Assembly (NCBI GenBank): GCA_025355915.1
Contig: JANXYT010000100.1
Coordinates: forward strand, 1 to 7,425
Length of the DNA: 7,425 bases
From: Holophagaceae bacterium
Lineage (GTDB): Bacteria; Acidobacteriota; Holophagae; Holophagales; Holophagaceae
Direction of reading: 5' to 3'
Shown: positions 1-6,436 of the stretch, in pieces
Layout of the letters: every line of letters starts with the position of its first letter
How positions within the stretch are numbered: the first letter of the stretch is position 1
Made by a program: the position numbers and the translations under genes
Notes under the pieces: generated by a model
Seen by the model: only the letters and a program-made list of their open reading frames with translations
Database searches by the model: none
What the model was told of the DNA's origin: nothing

Positions 1-2
1 CG

Positions 3-1286
3 GGGATCGCGTTGACCGCGGACACCCCCGAGCGCCAGAAGGCCCTGCGCGAGATCGGCGCCCGGTGGAATGAACTGGTCAGCCTCCAGGAACCCATCAA
101 GGCCAAGGCCCTCGACCAGGCCGCCGGGATCCTCCTGCTGAACAAGCAGGCCACCCCCGCCTGGCGGGCCGTCAAGGACCGGTTGCTGGGCCTGATGAAG
201 CAGCAGGAGACGGCCATGGCCGCGGTCAAGGCGACTTCCATGCGCGATCAGGATCGGGCCATGAAGGTAGCGGTGGGAGTTGGGCTCCTCGCCGGGGCCC
301 TCGGAACGGCCCTGCTCCTGCTGGCCATCCGCAACCTTCAGCGTCGCCTCCGCGACCTGGACCTCGCCATGTCGGACCTGGCCAGCGGCAAGGGCGACCT
401 GACCCGCCGTCTTCCCCTGGAAGGCCAGGACGAGATCTGCGGGATTGCCGACAAGGCCAACCAACTCACCGAGTTCTACCAACGGTTCTTCCAGCGGCTG
501 GGGCTCCACTCCCACGGCGTCGCCAGCGGCTCGACGGAGCTCTCCGCCACCGCCGAATCGCTCTCCGCCACGGCCACTCAGTTGGATAGCCACACCCAGT
601 CCACCCAGGGGAACGCCCAGACCATGGCCGACGCCATGAAGACGCTCTCCACCTCTCTGGCCGACGTGATGGCCTTGGCTGAACGGTCCCATGCCCATTC
701 CACCTCGTCGGAACTGGCCATCCAGCACGGGATCGCGACCGGTATGGATACCGCCCGCGCCATGGAGGACATCAGCCGGGCGACCGCCGAGATGATCAAG
801 GCTGTCTCCGTGATCCAGGACATCGCGCGGCAGACCAACCTGCTGTCCCTGAACGCCGCCATCGAGGCCGCCAAGGCGGGCCAGATGGGCAAGGGCTTCG
901 CCGTGGTGGCCGAGGAGGTGCGGAAACTGGCCGAGCGCTCCAGCCAGGCCACCCATCAGATCAACCAGCTCATCGCGGCCACGGAGGAGGCCCTGGGCAA
1001 GGGTACCGTCACGGTCGACGCCACCACGAAGGCCCTCCGGCAGATCCACACGCATATGGGCGAGACCGTCGAGACGGCCACCAGAATCGGGCACGCCGCC
1101 GGTGAACAGGTCCGGATCAGCCAGGAGGTGGGGTCCATGGTGAGCCGCGTATCCGGCGATGTGGCCCGCAATGCCTCCGCCAGCCACCAGCTCTCGGCCA
1201 CAGTGTCCGAGGTGGCCGGCACCGCCTCAGAGTTGTCCCGCATCGCCGAAAGCATCCGCATAGAAGTGGCGATGTTCCGGGTCTGA
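3..1286 (+). CDS. Methyl-accepting chemotaxis protein, 5'-truncated by window edge
   Basis: The reading frame is open to the left edge, so the true start lies outside the window; the TTG at position 12 is only an internal codon. Numbering from that TTG, residues 1-85 are helical and polar and look like the last part of a periplasmic four-helix-bundle sensor. Residues about 86-106 form a hydrophobic membrane helix ([18 protein letters not shown]). Residues about 107-160 match a HAMP domain (GKGDLTRRL, then GQDEI). From about 165 the protein is an Ala/Ser/Thr-rich coiled coil, with the conserved MCP hairpin tip at about 268-308 ([14 protein letters not shown], then [18 protein letters not shown]), where CheA and CheW bind. 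The C-terminus ([10 protein letters not shown]) has no NWETF-type tether for CheR/CheB. The family role is to signal ligand occupancy to CheA. The ligand cannot be told. The gene ends 104 nt before the next start, so it is probably its own unit. Confidence 0.93.
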   Translation, partial: GIALTADTPERQKALREIGARWNELVSLQEPIKAKALDQAAGILLLNKQATPAWRAVKDRLLGLMKQQETAMAAVKATSMRDQDRAMKVAVGVGLLAGALGTALLLLAIRNLQRRLRDLDLAMSDLASGKGDLTRRLPLEGQDEICGIADKANQLTEFYQRFFQRLGLHSHGVASGSTELSATAESLSATATQLDSHTQSTQGNAQTMADAMKTLSTSLADVMALAERSHAHSTSSELAIQHGIATGMDTARAMEDISRATAEMIKAVSVIQDIARQTNLLSLNAAIEAAKAGQMGKGFAVVAEEVRKLAERSSQATHQINQLIAATEEALGKGTVTVDATTKALRQIHTHMGETVETATRIGHAAGEQVRISQEVGSMVSRVSGDVARNASASHQLSATVSEVAGTASELSRIAESIRIEVAMFRV

Positions 1287-1305
1287 AGTGGCCGTCGGGC
1301 CGCCC

Positions 1306-1322
1306 TGTCATCTTTTGTGACA
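1306..1322. promoter_or_regulatory. Inverted repeat TGTCA-N7-TGACA upstream of the first acyl-CoA dehydrogenase
   Basis: A perfect 5-bp inverted repeat (1306-1310 and 1318-1322) with a 7-nt spacer lies about 70 nt before the dehydrogenase start, in the only gap between it and the upstream MCP. The surrounding sequence (CATCTTTTGTGA, then CTCCTTTATTAGG) is more AT-rich than its neighbours, as expected of a promoter area. No well-spaced -35/-10 pair can be made out. It could be an operator for a fatty-acid regulator, but arms this short arise by chance. Confidence 0.2.
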
Positions 1323-1376
1323 CAGTTCTCCTTTATTAGGACTGGAGGGACCCTGACTTCGGGTAGATGATTCTAC

Positions 1377-1385
1377 GGAGGGAGG
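1377..1385 (+). promoter_or_regulatory. Ribosome binding site that sets the acyl-CoA dehydrogenase start at 1391
   Basis: GGAGGGAGG lies 5 nt before ATG 1391. An earlier in-frame ATG at 1367 would place this purine tract inside the coding region and has no comparable site before it. A further ATG at 1397 is possible but is 11 nt from the tract. The start at 1391 also aligns best with the N-terminus of the paralogue at 6437. Confidence 0.75.
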
Positions 1386-1390
1386 TTCCC

Positions 1391-3142
1391 ATGGCCATGG
1401 ACGAGACCCAGCTGGTACGGGGCGGTAGTTTCATGTTCCACCCAGCGGGCTCACTTCCCCAGTTCACGCCTGAAGAGAATGGCGAGGACGCCATCGCCAT
1501 CGCCGGAGCCGCCCGGGACTTCATGAACGGCGAGGTCATGCCCCGGGACGAGGAGATTGACCACCTGGACCTGCAGCTCACCCGCGACCTGCTGGCCAAG
1601 GCTGGCGACCTGGGCATCCTGGGCCTGGAGATCCCCGAGGCCTACGGGGGCCTGGACCTGGACAAGAAGACCGCCCTGCTGGTGCTCGAGGAGATGGCCA
1701 AGCAGGCCAGCTTCTCCACCAGCTACACCGCGCACACCAGCATCGGCACCATGCCCATCGTCTATTTCGGGACCCATGAGCAGAAGGCGAAGTACCTGCC
1801 CAAGCTGGCTTCTGGGGAATGGTGCGCGGCCTACGCCCTGACGGAAGCGGGCAGCGGTTCCGACGCCCTGGGGGCCAAAGCCACCGCCGTGCTGCAGGAT
1901 GGCCATTGGGTGCTGAACGGCACCAAGGCCTGGATCACCAACGCGGGTTTCGCCGATGTCTTCGTGATCTTCGCCAAGATCAACGGCAGCCACCTCAGCG
2001 CCTTCATCGTCGAGAAGACCGATCCCGGCATCAGCACCGGGGCCGAGGAAAAGAAGCTGGGCATCAAGGGCAGTTCCACCCGCACGGTGATCCTGGAGAA
2101 CTGCCGGATCCCCGAGGACCGCCTCCTGGGCGGCAAGGGCAAGGGCGCCCGCATCGCCCTGGGCATCCTCAACGTGGGCCGCTTCAAGCTGGGGGCCAGC
2201 TCCGTCGGAGCCGGCAAGCGGGTGCTGGAATACACCCTGAAATACGCCGGTGAGCGCACCCAGTTCGGCAAACCCCTGACGGCCTTCGGTCTCGTCCAGC
2301 AAAAGCTGGCGAACATGGCCGTCCGGATCTTCGTGGGCGAGAGCATGAGCTTCCGCACCATCGGCTACCTGGACGAGGCCCTGGCCCGCACCAGCTGGGA
2401 CAGCGAGACCGGCGGCGCCGACAAGATGAAGGCCATCGACGAATACGCGGTGGAAGCCTCCATGTCCAAGGTGTGGGGCAGCGAGGCCCTCTTCGCCACG
2501 GCCGATGACGCCGTGCAGACCTTTGGCGGCGCGGGGTTCAGCACCGAGTACCCGGCGGAGAAGATCTACCGCGACTGCCGCATCAACCGCATCTTCGAGG
2601 GCACCAACGAGATCAACCGCCTGCTCATCGCGGGCACCTTCCTGAAGCGCTGTGGGGGAGTGGATGGGCTTCCGCTGGCGGAAACCGCCGCGGCGCCGCT
2701 GGTCCTTCCAGGGGACGATCTGCCCCGAATCGTGGCCCTGTCCAAGGCCCGGGCCCTCAAGGTGATCGCTCTGGCCCAGTCCTCTCGCGGACCGAAGATC
2801 CTCGACAACCAGGAGGCCGCGGCTCGTATCAGCAATCTGCTGGTGGAGATCTACGCCATGGAATCCGCCGTGGTCCGCGCCCAGAAGATGGCCGAGGCCG
2901 AGCACCGCTGGGCCGGCCTGGCCCGGGACCTGGCCATGGTCTACACCCAGGAAGCCTGGAACCGTGTCCAGTCCGAAGCCCGGATGCTGGCGGCCGAACT
3001 CGCCTCCGACGCAGTGCTGGACACCCTGGTGGCCGACCTGCTCGCCATGCAGGCTCCGGCCCCGGTGGCCCTGTCCTCCCTCCGGCAAAGCATCTCCCAG
3101 GCCCTGGTGGACCTGGGTCGCTACCCGCTCTCGGCGGGATGA
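1391..3142 (+). CDS. Acyl-CoA dehydrogenase, FadE/VLCAD type (583 aa)
   Basis: This flavoenzyme oxidises acyl-CoA to trans-2-enoyl-CoA, the first step of beta-oxidation, passing electrons to ETF and then to quinone. Both family signatures are present: ALTEAGSGSDALG at about residues 149-161 (FAD/substrate contact) and QTFGGAGF...EKIYRD at 376-395. The putative catalytic base is Glu403 in RIFEGTNEINR, in the position it holds in MCAD and VLCAD. The order is N-terminal helical domain (~30-143), beta domain (~148-242), C-terminal helical domain (~255-405), then an extra helical region (~430-583, with YAMESAVVRAQKM). That extension is typical of VLCAD/ACAD9 and of Bacillus FadE (YusJ, about 594 aa), which also shares the N-terminal GGSF...FTPEE motif (recalled, not searched). 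Chain length is not readable; long-chain is inferred from the subfamily. No ETF or thiolase gene is adjacent. A close paralogue starts at 6437. Confidence 0.94.
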   Translation: MAMDETQLVRGGSFMFHPAGSLPQFTPEENGEDAIAIAGAARDFMNGEVMPRDEEIDHLDLQLTRDLLAKAGDLGILGLEIPEAYGGLDLDKKTALLVLEEMAKQASFSTSYTAHTSIGTMPIVYFGTHEQKAKYLPKLASGEWCAAYALTEAGSGSDALGAKATAVLQDGHWVLNGTKAWITNAGFADVFVIFAKINGSHLSAFIVEKTDPGISTGAEEKKLGIKGSSTRTVILENCRIPEDRLLGGKGKGARIALGILNVGRFKLGASSVGAGKRVLEYTLKYAGERTQFGKPLTAFGLVQQKLANMAVRIFVGESMSFRTIGYLDEALARTSWDSETGGADKMKAIDEYAVEASMSKVWGSEALFATADDAVQTFGGAGFSTEYPAEKIYRDCRINRIFEGTNEINRLLIAGTFLKRCGGVDGLPLAETAAAPLVLPGDDLPRIVALSKARALKVIALAQSSRGPKILDNQEAAARISNLLVEIYAMESAVVRAQKMAEAEHRWAGLARDLAMVYTQEAWNRVQSEARMLAAELASDAVLDTLVADLLAMQAPAPVALSSLRQSISQALVDLGRYPLSAG

Positions 3143-3153
3143 TGCATTAGGCA

Positions 3154-3281
3154 GGAGGCTGGAGGCGGGAGGTACGGCTCGGTGAACCGGCCGACCGCTC
3201 AAAACCGAACGGCCCAAAGGAGATCATTTGGCGCGGCCCAAAGGGCCGCATCAGGAGCAGTGCCTCCGGTCTCCAGCCTCC
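3154..3281. repeat. Possible small interspersed element bounded by 19-nt inverted repeats
   Basis: The left arm GGAGGCTGGAGGCGGGAGG (3154-3172) matches the reverse complement of the right arm (3263-3281) at 17 of 19 positions. The arms enclose 90 nt that include a strong hairpin and the duplicated GGCCCAAAGG. This is the form of a REP/MITE-like intergenic element. With only one copy in view, the family and its boundaries cannot be fixed. No target-site duplication was identified. Confidence 0.45.
3233..3249. repeat. Perfect GC-only hairpin, 7-bp stem with AAA loop
   Basis: GCGGCCC (3233-3239), AAA loop, then GGGCCGC (3243-3249). It lies about 90 nt after the acyl-CoA dehydrogenase stop codon. 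No run of T follows on either strand, so it is not a canonical intrinsic terminator, though it could pause polymerase or protect an mRNA 3' end. It sits inside the inverted-repeat element and may be part of it. Confidence 0.55.
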
Positions 3282-3290
3282 GGTCTCCAG
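3263..3290. repeat. Tandem duplication of a 14-mer (CCTCCGGTCTCCAG x2)
   Basis: The unit CCTCCGGTCTCCAG occurs at 3263-3276 and again, without change, at 3277-3290, followed by a partial third start (CCTG). The first unit and the beginning of the second also form the right arm of the inverted repeat with 3154-3172. Confidence 0.8.
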
Positions 3291-3352
3291 CCTGAATCCC
3301 CTGCCATACGCTAATACTCAGGCCAAGGCCCATGGGCAGCCGATACCAATCG

Positions 3353-3359
3353 GGTGGAG
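3353..3359 (+). promoter_or_regulatory. Ribosome binding site that sets the PAS gene start at 3368
   Basis: GGTGGAG lies 8 nt before ATG 3368. The alternative in-frame ATG at 3332 would add 12 residues, has no good purine tract upstream and would place this site inside the gene. The start at 3368 gives an N-terminus comparable in length to that of Aer before its PAS domain. Confidence 0.6.
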
Positions 3360-3367
3360 ATCCCCCC

Positions 3368-3889
3368 ATGAGCATCCGGCCCCAACCCACCCAGCATGAA
3401 AAAATCCTGGGTGAGGACGACTTCATCGTCTCAAAGACCGACCTGAAGGGCGTCATCACCTACGGGAACCGGATCTTCATCGAGATTTCTGGCTACTCCG
3501 AGCAGGAGCTTCTCGGCGCCCCGCACAGCATCCTGCGGCATCCGGACATGCCCCGGGCCGTGTTCAAGCTCCTGTGGGACACGGTCCAGGCCAAGCGCGA
3601 GATCAACGCCTACGTCAAGAACCTGGCCAAGGACGGCAGTTTCTACTGGGTCTTTGCCAACATCACGCCCTCCTGCAACGCCAGCGGAAGCCTCATCGGC
3701 TACTACTCGGTGCGGCGCAAGCCGAGGCCTGAGGCCATCCAGGCCGTCAGCCCGCTGTACCTCGCCATGCTTGAGGCCGAGCGCAAGGCGGGCGACGGCC
3801 AAGCCGGCATGAAGGCCTCCACGGCGTTCCTCCACCAGGCACTCGAACAGAAGGGCGTGAGCTATGAAGAATTTGTCTTTGGGTTCTAG
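3368..3889 (+). CDS. Aer/CetB-like PAS-domain redox sensor, stand-alone (173 aa)
   Basis: A single PAS domain fills about residues 14-125, with no membrane helix and no signalling domain, so this is a small cytoplasmic sensor. It resembles the PAS domain of E. coli Aer throughout (from memory): [20 protein letters not shown], then [32 protein letters not shown] and GYYSVRRKP. The Asn of YGNRIF and the Arg, His and Asp of RHPD correspond to residues needed for FAD binding in Aer, so a flavin cofactor and sensing of redox state or oxygen are likely. The tail ([21 protein letters not shown] onward) is helical and could contact a partner. Its 3' end overlaps the next gene, an MCP, by 26 nt, so the two are surely co-transcribed and probably translationally coupled. 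The arrangement recalls Campylobacter CetB with CetA. Loose alternative: a PAS protein serving a different partner. Confidence 0.88.
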   Translation: MSIRPQPTQHEKILGEDDFIVSKTDLKGVITYGNRIFIEISGYSEQELLGAPHSILRHPDMPRAVFKLLWDTVQAKREINAYVKNLAKDGSFYWVFANITPSCNASGSLIGYYSVRRKPRPEAIQAVSPLYLAMLEAERKAGDGQAGMKASTAFLHQALEQKGVSYEEFVFGF

Positions 3890-5321
3890 GGTCCACTACC
3901 TGGTCGCCGCCACCCTGGGGCTCTTCCTGGTCTTCGGCTATCAGGCCGCCGGAACCGGCCGGATCTCTTCCCTGGGATGGACAGTCTTCACGCTGGTCGC
4001 CTTCCTGCTCGGGCTGACCCTCTACACCGTCCATCGCATCCTGCGGGCCCTGGACCACCTGACCGGCAACCTCAACACAGCGGCCCTGGGCAACCTTGAT
4101 CAGCGCATGACCCACATCAAGAAGGGTGCTGCCACCGGGGAGTTGGCCTGGGCGCTCAACGACCTCCTGGACCAGCAGGAGGCCTACTTCCGGGAAGTCT
4201 TCTCCGCCTTCGACCACGCCACCCGCGGCCAGACCTTCCGGCTGGCCATGGACCAGGGCCTGCACGGGGCCTTCAAGGACGGCATGACGCGCATCAACGT
4301 CTCGGTGGCAAGCCTCGGGCAGGTCCAGCAGATGGCCCTGAAGGAGAAGCTGGTCACCCGGATCACGGATCTCAACTCCGGGAAACTGATCGGCAATCTG
4401 AAATCCATCCAGGAATACCTGATGAACATGACCCAAGAACTGAACATCGTGGGACAGCTATCGAAAGAGACGGCTCACGAGGCCGACGGCAGCCGCTCCA
4501 CCATCGACGGCATCGTGGCCAACCTGAACCAGGTGGCCGAGATGGTGGCCGAAACGAATGCCCAGATCACGCTCCTCCACGAGAAAAGCGATGAGATCAA
4601 CCTGATCGTGCAGGTCATCACAGACGTGGCCGACCGCACGAACCTGCTGGCTCTGAATGCAGCCATCGAGGCCGCCCACGCAGGGGACGTGGGCAAAGGC
4701 TTCGCCGTGGTCGCCGAGGAAGTGCGAACCTTGTCCGAGAACACCAAGGACGCAGCCGCCACCATCGCGGCCACCATCGAATCCTTCAGCCAGGCCACTG
4801 TCCGGATGATCTCGGATTCCGCGCAAATGAAGGAGATTGCGGAAGGCAGCCGGAACGCCGTCACGGAATTTCGTTCCAGGGTGGTGAAGTTCGCCGACTC
4901 CGCCAAGACCTCGCTCACCCAGATCAACAAGGTCCAGGACTACAGCTTCGCCTCCCTGGTGAAGGTGGATCATTTCCTCTACAAGCAGAACGGCTACCGC
5001 GTCGTCCACCAGGGGGCCGGCTCCCCGGAGGCCCAGGCGGTCCAGACCGACCACCGAGGCTGCCGCCTGGGCGCCTGGTACTACACCGGCCAGGGCGCCG
5101 AGCTGTTCTCCCACGTGCCGTCCTACAACCGGCTGGAGGCCCCCCATGCGGGGGTCCACCAGAACATCCACACAGCCGTTGGTCTGCTGGGGCGCCCCTG
5201 GGAAAAGAACCAGGAGACCCAGAATCAGATCTACGCCCACTTCGAGGCCGCAGAACGAGCCAGCGAAGAGGTGGTGCAGATCATCGACCGCATGGTCGAC
5301 GAACGGCACCGCGCGATCTGA
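3864..5321 (+). CDS. Membrane-anchored MCP with C-terminal CZB zinc-binding domain (485 aa)
   Basis: Two hydrophobic helices at about residues 11-30 and 37-56 are joined by a very short loop, so there is no periplasmic sensor domain. A HAMP-like region (~57-110) follows, then a linker (RGQTF...[20 protein letters not shown]), then the MCP hairpin with its tip at about 250-295 ([15 protein letters not shown], then [14 protein letters not shown]). The C-terminal ~125 residues match a CZB domain: [19 protein letters not shown] and [10 protein letters not shown]. The predicted zinc ligands are His370, Cys400, His428 and His432, whose spacing fits the known H-C-HxxxH pattern. In other CZB receptors the Cys reports zinc or hypochlorous acid. 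ATG 3864 lies within the PAS gene, with AAGGG at 3851-3855, giving a 26-nt overlap. I infer that the upstream PAS protein is its sensory partner, docking at the HAMP or linker as in CetA/CetB. No CheR/CheB pentapeptide tether is present. Confidence 0.93.
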   Translation: MKNLSLGSRVHYLVAATLGLFLVFGYQAAGTGRISSLGWTVFTLVAFLLGLTLYTVHRILRALDHLTGNLNTAALGNLDQRMTHIKKGAATGELAWALNDLLDQQEAYFREVFSAFDHATRGQTFRLAMDQGLHGAFKDGMTRINVSVASLGQVQQMALKEKLVTRITDLNSGKLIGNLKSIQEYLMNMTQELNIVGQLSKETAHEADGSRSTIDGIVANLNQVAEMVAETNAQITLLHEKSDEINLIVQVITDVADRTNLLALNAAIEAAHAGDVGKGFAVVAEEVRTLSENTKDAAATIAATIESFSQATVRMISDSAQMKEIAEGSRNAVTEFRSRVVKFADSAKTSLTQINKVQDYSFASLVKVDHFLYKQNGYRVVHQGAGSPEAQAVQTDHRGCRLGAWYYTGQGAELFSHVPSYNRLEAPHAGVHQNIHTAVGLLGRPWEKNQETQNQIYAHFEAAERASEEVVQIIDRMVDERHRAI

Positions 5322-6014
5322 TCATTTCAACGCAGTATGCAGGGCCACGATGCCGCCCGTGAGGTTCGTCCAGCGCACCCCGCGGAAGCCCGCGGCTTCC
5401 AGTTCTGCCGCCAGGGACCGCTGATCCGGGAAGGTGCGGATGCTCTCCGGAAGGTACGTGTAGGCCGAGGCGTCGCCACTGATCCAGGCGCCGATGCGCG
5501 GCAGCACCCGTCGGCTGTACCAGGTGTAGAACGCCTTCAGTCCCGGCAGCACCGGGGTGCTGAACTCCAGGATGGTGAGCTGGCCGCCGGGGCGCAAAAC
5601 CCTCAGGAATTCGCCATAGGCCCGGGGACGGTGCTCGACGTTGCGGATGCCGTAGGAAATGGTGAGGCCATCGAAGCAGGCGTTCCGGAAGGGCAGGCCC
5701 TGGGCGTCGGCATCACTGGAGCCCCAGATCAGGCCCGCCAGCCCTTGCCGGGCGAACTTGGGCGGTCCAAGCCGCAGCATGGCGTGGGTGAAGTCCGTGC
5801 TGATCACCTCGGCGCCACGCCGGGCCAGCGCGAGACTGGAATCCCCCGTGCCCGCCGCCACATCCAGAAAGCGCTTGCCCGGGCCAGCACCGCTCATCCG
5901 GGCCATGCGCCACCACCACCAGAAGTCCATGCCGCCCGAGAGCACATGATTCAGGACGTCGTACCTCCCGGCGATGGCCGAAAACATCTGCTGCACTTGC
6001 CTGCCTTCCGGCAT
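5322..6014 (-). CDS. menG: Demethylmenaquinone methyltransferase (MenG/UbiE family, 230 aa)
   Basis: This SAM-dependent methyltransferase adds the C-methyl group that completes menaquinone, and in some bacteria also a step of ubiquinone synthesis. Visible in order are FSAIAGRYDVLNHVLS (residues 11-26, the UbiE N-terminal signature), SAM motif I DVAAGTGD (51-58), the acidic residue Asp74, DADAQGLPF (101-109), ISYGIRNVEHR (119-129) and RVLRPGGQLTILEFS (138-152, second UbiE signature). The usual GIVALH ending is present. The length of 230 aa is normal for the family. An upstream ATG at 6119 would add 35 residues unlike the family, while ATG 6014 has GGAGG just before it. The first signature normally reads S-x3-H-x2-W; here the His is Asp30, followed by four Trp in a row (32-35). 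The gene is convergent with the MCP gene with no intervening base. The menG name assumes a menaquinone host, as no ubiquinone gene is seen. Confidence 0.92.
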   Translation of the reverse strand: MPEGRQVQQMFSAIAGRYDVLNHVLSGGMDFWWWWRMARMSGAGPGKRFLDVAAGTGDSSLALARRGAEVISTDFTHAMLRLGPPKFARQGLAGLIWGSSDADAQGLPFRNACFDGLTISYGIRNVEHRPRAYGEFLRVLRPGGQLTILEFSTPVLPGLKAFYTWYSRRVLPRIGAWISGDASAYTYLPESIRTFPDQRSLAAELEAAGFRGVRWTNLTGGIVALHTALK

Positions 6015-6018
6015 CGAA

Positions 6019-6023
6019 CCTCC
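6019..6023 (-). promoter_or_regulatory. Ribosome binding site that sets the menG start at 6014
   Basis: Read on the minus strand, GGAGG stands 4 nt before ATG 6014. The spacing is slightly short but acceptable. It supports this start over the upstream in-frame ATG at 6119, which would add residues read through the intergenic repeat. Confidence 0.6.
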
Positions 6024-6064
6024 GCGGGAACCTCCATTGAACCAGAGGCCAGGCAGGAAAACAT

Positions 6065-6096
6065 GAAACCGCGAAAAATGCGAAAGGGTGCGAAAA
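6065..6096. repeat. Short-period GCGAAA repeat block, left arm of an inverted pair
   Basis: GCGAAA occurs three times at intervals of 9-10 nt (starting at 6071, 6080 and 6090), preceded by GAAACC. The stretch 6066-6087 matches the reverse complement of 6320-6341 at 18 of 22 positions. Together they could be the ends of a small non-autonomous element of about 276 bp, or two insertions of one repeat family in opposite orientation. Confidence 0.5.
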
Positions 6097-6150
6097 CGGC
6101 AGGAATACTTCGTGCACACCGATCAGGCTCGGGTTGAAAAGCTGGAAACC

Positions 6151-6177
6151 GCAGATGGCGCAGATGACGCAGAAAAG
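6151..6177. repeat. Nine-nucleotide tandem repeat, GCAGATGGC type, three units
   Basis: Three consecutive 9-mers: GCAGATGGC (6151-6159), GCAGATGAC (6160-6168) and GCAGAAAAG (6169-6177). The block is preceded by GAAACC, exactly as in the block at 6065, so both look like members of one family. Runs of this style (CGCAGATGACGCAGATG) are, to my recollection, common between genes in several GC-rich bacteria. Confidence 0.6.
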
Positions 6178-6243
6178 GCCATGGGTCCCCAGATTTCAAA
6201 GATTCGCACAGGTTAAAACGGGGGCCTCGTTCCGTTCTGGTGG

Positions 6244-6262
6244 CCATGTTTCGCAAACATGG
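6244..6262. repeat. Perfect hairpin, 8-bp stem CCATGTTT/AAACATGG with CGC loop
   Basis: CCATGTTT (6244-6251), loop CGC, AAACATGG (6255-6262). It lies mid-gap between the divergent genes, about 175 nt before the dehydrogenase start. No T-run follows on the plus strand, so it is not a clear terminator. As DNA it is a 19-nt palindromic site that a dimeric regulator could bind. Confidence 0.45.
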
Positions 6263-6319
6263 GCTCCAGTGGGGGGCGGCAGGATCGGTCGCCGGTTCCC
6301 TTTTCGTGTGGCCGAAGGG

Positions 6320-6341
6320 CCTTTCGCGAATTTCGCGGTTC
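6320..6341. repeat. Inverted copy of the GCGAAA repeat, right arm
   Basis: The reverse complement of this stretch, beginning GAACCGCGAAATTCGCG, matches 6066-6087 at 18 of 22 positions. Inside it CGCGAATTTCGCG (6325-6337) is a perfect palindrome around one base, which could also serve as an operator about 100 nt before the dehydrogenase start. Confidence 0.45.
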
Positions 6342-6436
6342 GCTTCCTGGTGAGGAGCGTTGACCGAAGGTAGAGGCTAGCCAAGAGGCTTTCGCCCGCC
6401 CATCTTGATCCCTACCCAATCCGCAGGAGGACAGAG

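Larger units (their letters stand above)
3143..3367. other. Intergenic region rich in inverted and tandem repeats
   Basis: This 225-nt gap lies between the acyl-CoA dehydrogenase and the PAS gene. I see no convincing coding frame in it. It contains a pair of inverted 19-mers (3154-3172 and 3263-3281), a tandem 14-mer, a GC-only hairpin, and a direct repeat of GGCCCAAAGG (3211-3220 and 3235-3244). The last 75 nt before the PAS gene (CATACGCTAATACT around 3305-3318) are the likeliest promoter area, but no clear -35/-10 pair is visible. Confidence 0.6.
6015..6436. other. Divergent intergenic region with short-period repeats and hairpins
   Basis: This 422-nt gap separates menG (leftward) from the second acyl-CoA dehydrogenase (rightward) and must hold both promoters. 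I see no supported gene: the small open frames here have no ribosome binding site and no recognisable protein. The region holds two related short-period repeat blocks (6065-6096, 6151-6177), an inverted relative (6320-6341) and a hairpin (6244-6262). A TTGACC at 6360-6365 could be a -35 for the dehydrogenase, but no convincing -10 follows at 16-18 nt. Confidence 0.6.

Noticed and set aside
1451..3217. A 588-codon open frame antisense to the first acyl-CoA dehydrogenase.
   Set aside because: It has no recognisable domain and a low-complexity Gly/His/Val/Gln-rich composition. A similar antisense frame lies over the second dehydrogenase, as expected when GC-rich codons of paralogues are read in reverse. 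It is a shadow.
3233..3249. The GC hairpin as an intrinsic terminator for the acyl-CoA dehydrogenase.
   Set aside because: No T-tract follows on either strand, and it lies within a repeat element.
3339..3345. GCCGATA resembling the -10 of a flagellar sigma-28 promoter before the PAS gene.
   Set aside because: No TAAA-type -35 is present at 15 nt upstream, and the start of transcription would fall almost on the ribosome binding site.
6015..6119. An N-terminal extension of MenG by 35 residues from ATG 6119.
   Set aside because: The added residues read through intergenic repeat sequence and do not fit the family, and ATG 6014 has its own GGAGG.
5337..6137. A 266-codon open frame on the plus strand antisense to menG.
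   Set aside because: Its product resembles nothing, while the minus strand carries clear UbiE signatures. The frame follows from GC-rich codon bias.
6134..6373. Small open frames in the 422-nt gap on both strands.
   Set aside because: They lack ribosome binding sites, cross repeat blocks and hairpins, and show no protein-like composition.
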